DNA of 64,000 nt from Pseudoxanthomonas sp. PXM03 (GTDB lineage Bacteria; Pseudomonadota; Gammaproteobacteria; Xanthomonadales; Xanthomonadaceae). The notes below the pieces were generated by a model. That model ran no database searches. It saw only the letters and a program-made list of their open reading frames with translations, and was not told the DNA's origin. A program made the translations under genes and the position numbers. Position 1 is the stretch's first letter. Each line of letters starts with the position of its first letter. The stretch covers positions 248,001 through 312,000 of the forward strand of contig NZ_JACVAU010000002.1 in the NCBI RefSeq assembly GCF_014852005.1. The letters are read 5' to 3'. Below are positions 61,346-64,000 of this stretch, in pieces.

Positions 61346-62160
61346 TGGTCGGACGGCCAGGCGCCCTTCGCGTCGGACTGGTCAAGGATGATGTCCGCGT
61401 CGACGACGCGGAACGCCTTGCGCTGGGCGAAGACATGATCGATGCGGATCGGTGGATGACCCAGGTGCGTGTTGAGCGTGGTGTGCACCGGCGTGTTGGT
61501 GTCCACGCCCGCGTGCGCCTCGGAGTAGGCTTCGAGGAAGCGCGCGCGCAGCGGCGCCAGTTCCGGCGTGTCCGAACGCGTGTTGAAGTCGCCGCCGATG
61601 ATCGAGGGTGCGTCGCCGGCCGTCTCGTCGATCAGCGCGAGCACGCCCGCGATCTGTTCGGCACGTATCGCCCCGCCCTCCGGCTTGTAATGCAGATGGG
61701 TCACGTAGACGTTCAACGGCATCCCGTGCACCGTCGTCCGCACCCAACCCGCATTCCGGTAATCGTCGAGTGGCGCGAGCTTCACTTCACGCGACTGTTC
61801 GATCGCGCCCTTGACCAGGATGGCGTTGCCATAGCGCCGTGGCTGTTCCGGTGCGTCGGCCGAGAAGAACCGGTACCGGTAGCCGAGGCGTGAGGCCAGC
61901 ACCTGCGCCTGGTTGGGCAGCGCGGCATCCTGCAGCACTTCCTGCAACACGATCACGTCCGGCGACAGCGCCTTCAACCCGGCGACGATCATGTCCTGGC
62001 GATGGGGCCAGTCCTGCTTGTCGTGCCACAGGTTGAGGGTGACCACGTCGACGGTCGACGCCGCCGGTGCGCTGCGTGGCCGCTGGCAGGCGACCAGGGC
62101 CACCACTGCCATCAGCCCCAACGCCATCAGGGCCCGCTTCCGCCATATCGACACGATCAT
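61306..62160 (-). CDS. Endonuclease/exonuclease/phosphatase-family lipoprotein
   Basis: About 284 residues. A lipoprotein signal (ALMALGLMAVVALVAC) precedes a DNase I-like fold: VDVVTLNLWHDKQ (Asn), DVIVLQEVLQD (metal Glu), VTHLHYKP, IIGGDFNTRSDTPEL and IDHVFAQ ... SDHYGVRV (catalytic Asp-His). Family members cleave phosphodiesters in DNA, RNA, lipids or inositol phosphates; with export, an extracellular or periplasmic substrate is likely. The start is uncertain: ATG at 62160, or a TTG at 62175 that overlaps the upstream TGA as TTGA and would be coupled to the nlpD-like gene. Confidence 0.85.
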   Translation of the reverse strand: MIVSIWRKRALMALGLMAVVALVACQRPRSAPAASTVDVVTLNLWHDKQDWPHRQDMIVAGLKALSPDVIVLQEVLQDAALPNQAQVLASRLGYRYRFFSADAPEQPRRYGNAILVKGAIEQSREVKLAPLDDYRNAGWVRTTVHGMPLNVYVTHLHYKPEGGAIRAEQIAGVLALIDETAGDAPSIIGGDFNTRSDTPELAPLRARFLEAYSEAHAGVDTNTPVHTTLNTHLGHPPIRIDHVFAQRKAFRVVDADIILDQSDAKGAWPSDHYGVRVRLARAAD

Positions 62161-62171
62161 CGGCACGATAC

Positions 62172-62957
62172 TCAACGCGCCGGCAGATACTGCAGCGGAT
62201 CGACCGGTTTGCCGTTGTGGCGGATCTCGAAGTGGAGCATCTCGCGCGATGCGCCGCTGCTGCCCATTTCCGCGATCTGCTGGCCGGCCTTGATGTTCTG
62301 GCCTTCATTCACCAGCCGCTTGCGGTTGTGGCCGTATGCGGACAGCCAGGCTTCGCTGTGCTTGATGATGATCAGTTCGCCATAGCCCACCAGGCCGGCG
62401 CCGGAGTACACCACCACGCCGTCCGCCGCCGCGCGCACCGCCTGGCCGCTGCTGCCTGCGATGTCGATGCCCTGCTTGGTGGCATCTCCTGCGACGAAAC
62501 GTCCGATCAGATGGCCTTCCGCCGGCCAGCGCCACGAGAATCCGGCGTTAGCCGGCGCTGGCGTCGCGACAGGACGCGTGACCGGTGCGGGCGGTGTCGG
62601 GCGCGTGGTCGCGCCGGTGACGGGCTTGGGGGGCGTGGTCGTCGCGGTGGGCCGGCTGCCGGCGTTGCCGGGATACAGCTTCAGCGATTGCCCGGGGTAG
62701 ATCGTGTAGGGCGGCGCGATGCCGTTCCAGCGCGCGAGGTCGTTGACATCGACCCCATTGCGGAATGCGATGCCGAACAGGGTATCGCCGCGCTGCACGC
62801 GCACCGTCGCGCCCGGCTTGGCCTGCGAAGGTTTGCGGGTCGATGACGAGGACGGCTCGCGTACCACCGTGGTCGAGCAGGCGCCCAGCATCGCCACGGC
62901 AAAGCCGATCAGGAGGACGCGCGTCATTCGATTGCGGGAGCGGAGCGTCGTGGTCAT
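62172..62957 (-). CDS. nlpD: NlpD-like murein hydrolase activator lipoprotein (LysM + degenerate LytM)
   Basis: A 261-residue outer-membrane lipoprotein (signal VLLIGFAVAMLGAC). LysM domain about 50-97 (VRVQRGDTLFGIAFRNGVDVNDLARWNGIAPPYTIYPGQSLKLYP), a Pro/Thr linker, and a C-terminal LytM/M23 domain from about 140. In the M23 domain the usual first metal His is absent (GIDIAGSSGQAV), and the later motif is LHFEIRHN, so it should be catalytically dead. That is the pattern of NlpD, which activates amidase AmiC for daughter-cell separation. The gene belongs to a pcm-nlpD type operon; rpoS is not visible here. Confidence 0.92.
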   Translation of the reverse strand: MTTTLRSRNRMTRVLLIGFAVAMLGACSTTVVREPSSSSTRKPSQAKPGATVRVQRGDTLFGIAFRNGVDVNDLARWNGIAPPYTIYPGQSLKLYPGNAGSRPTATTTPPKPVTGATTRPTPPAPVTRPVATPAPANAGFSWRWPAEGHLIGRFVAGDATKQGIDIAGSSGQAVRAAADGVVVYSGAGLVGYGELIIIKHSEAWLSAYGHNRKRLVNEGQNIKAGQQIAEMGSSGASREMLHFEIRHNGKPVDPLQYLPAR

Positions 62958-62994
62958 GCGTGGAGTCGTTTCCTCAAGGCGTGGCTTGGCGGCC

Positions 62995-63660
62995 TCAGCC
63001 GGTCAATCGCTGGAACAGTTCGCGCACCGCAACGCCGCCGCCGCCGATCAGTACGCTGAAGTAGACGATCGTGCCGATGTTGGCCAGATGGCCCAGCAGG
63101 ATCGCACCCCCGTCGCGCTGGATGAAACCGATGGCGTACAGCAACAGCGCCAAGGCTGGCAGGGTATTGCTGAATGGCACGAATCCGAACGGCGCCATCA
63201 ACAGCAGTGCCGCCAGGATGAAAGCAAGATTGTTGAGCGTCCCCTGCCCCGCACCGTCGACGAAGAAGCGCAGGCGACGCGGCCTGCTGATCTTCTCCAT
63301 CCTGCGGACCCATACGAGTCCGCCAATCAGGCCAGGACGCAGGCGATCGGCCGGCAATGCCTTGTCCTTCACGCGCGCCGGCAGCCATAGCGGTCGGTTG
63401 ATCAACCGGCTTACCCCGACCAGCAGGATGGCCGCGCCGAACACGGTGCTGACGCCCGGGATCGACACCGGGATCAGGAACACAAGCGTCAGCAGGATGG
63501 TCAGCAACAGCAGCCCTTCGTCGCTGAAGACATCCAGCAGTTCGCCCAGGCTCAACGTGTCCGGCGGAAGGCGCTCGATGATGTCCGCCAGTTGCTCGCC
63601 CAGCGAAGCCGCCTGATCGAGCGCATCTGCGTCGTGTTGCGGATCCGTCACGCCGCTCAA
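62995..63660 (-). CDS. ExoD-family membrane protein
   Basis: About 221 residues with the ExoD (exopolysaccharide synthesis, ExoD) pattern: [54 protein letters not shown], and two C-terminal membrane regions ([47 protein letters not shown]). Its role in polysaccharide export or stress is known only by mutant phenotype in rhizobia. No ATG fits: a TTG at 63660 overlaps the pcm stop (TTGA), and a GTG at 63651 is the other candidate. It sits between pcm and nlpD in one operon. Confidence 0.85.
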   Translation of the reverse strand: MSGVTDPQHDADALDQAASLGEQLADIIERLPPDTLSLGELLDVFSDEGLLLLTILLTLVFLIPVSIPGVSTVFGAAILLVGVSRLINRPLWLPARVKDKALPADRLRPGLIGGLVWVRRMEKISRPRRLRFFVDGAGQGTLNNLAFILAALLLMAPFGFVPFSNTLPALALLLYAIGFIQRDGGAILLGHLANIGTIVYFSVLIGGGGVAVRELFQRLTG

Positions 63661-64000
63661 TCCAGGGTTCCCGACAGCAGCGGCACGAAGACCACGGGGG
63701 CCAGCGTGGTTTCTTCCACGCTGCCATCCGGGCGCTTCAGCAGGCGCACCAGGGATTGCGAACCACTGCCGCCGACCGGTGCGACAAGTTGCCCGCCCAC
63801 CGCGAGTTGTTCCACCAGCACCGGCACCAGCGCGGGAGCGGCGGCGGTCACGATGATCGCATCGTACGGACCGTGTTCGACCCAACCGATGCGGCCATCG
63901 TCGTGCTTGCTGCGCACGTTCATGCCCAGCTGGCGCAGGCGCTTGCGCGCTTGCCGCAGCAGGTCGCCGATGCGTTCGACGGTATGCACTTCGAGCCCGA
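63657..64000 (-). CDS. pcm: Protein-L-isoaspartate O-methyltransferase, C-terminal part (cut by window end)
   Basis: The 3' part (about 114 codons) of pcm; the start lies beyond base 64000. Visible are [22 protein letters not shown], the segment [32 protein letters not shown] and [18 protein letters not shown], all typical of PIMT. The enzyme repairs isoaspartyl residues in aged proteins using SAM. Its stop overlaps the downstream ExoD-like TTG start. Coding sequence continues open to the window edge. Confidence 0.93.
   Translation of the reverse strand, partial: GLEVHTVERIGDLLRQARKRLRQLGMNVRSKHDDGRIGWVEHGPYDAIIVTAAAPALVPVLVEQLAVGGQLVAPVGGSGSQSLVRLLKRPDGSVEETTLAPVVFVPLLSGTLD

Overview
This is a GC-rich chromosomal window from a gammaproteobacterium of the family Xanthomonadaceae (Lysobacter / Pseudoxanthomonas / Stenotrophomonas-like). 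Evidence: the xanthomonad LexA operator TTAGTAGTAATACTACTAA in front of lexA, the order lexA-recA-recX-alaS-csrA, paired GTAG-type REP palindromes in several intergenic gaps, and proteins that closely resemble their Xanthomonas counterparts (RecX, RimM, RlmE). No species can be named from the sequence alone.

Layout. 1-7.3 kb is one end of an exopolysaccharide locus: an NAD-synthase-like ATP pyrophosphatase, an acetyltransferase, a polysaccharide deacetylase, a family 2 glycosyltransferase, a membrane sugar-phosphate transferase of the PEP-CTERM/EpsB type and an exported beta-helix protein. 7.5-15.7 kb is a conserved core block: tRNA-Arg, tRNA-Ser, csrA, alaS, recX, recA, lexA, ubiB and cinA. 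15.7-25.2 kb holds a TonB-dependent receptor, mutS, katG, a DUF937 protein and hslR. 25.3-32.9 kb is the translation and targeting block rplS-trmD-rimM-rpsP, pabC, ffh, ccsA-like, coq7 and radA, followed by a haem peroxidase (33.3-34.8 kb).

34.9-49 kb is the accessory part. It begins at tRNA-Thr(CGT), whose first half plus about 140 bp of flank is repeated 930 bp further on. Between and beyond the two copies lie an exported orphan protein, a small lipoprotein and a secreted 1613-residue RHS/YD-repeat protein ending in an M91-type zinc-protease toxin domain. Then come two small unknown genes, six exact 42-bp hairpin repeats and a GIY-YIG nuclease gene. Divergent from the last is a three-gene operon: MazG-like nucleotide pyrophosphohydrolase, PD-(D/E)XK nuclease fused to an SF1 helicase (DUF2075), and an AvcD-like P-loop kinase/deoxycytidylate deaminase. 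This reads as an anti-phage nucleotide-depletion and nuclease locus and is the most interesting part of the window. Two paralogous ~100-residue proteins and short palindromic repeats close the region.

49.3-64 kb returns to core genes: purA, DUF2065, hflC, hflK, hflX, hfq, miaA, folP, ftsH, rlmE, yhbY, a Mth938-like protein, an M15-like lipoprotein, an endonuclease/exonuclease/phosphatase lipoprotein, an nlpD-like amidase activator, an ExoD-like membrane protein and pcm, which is cut by the window end.
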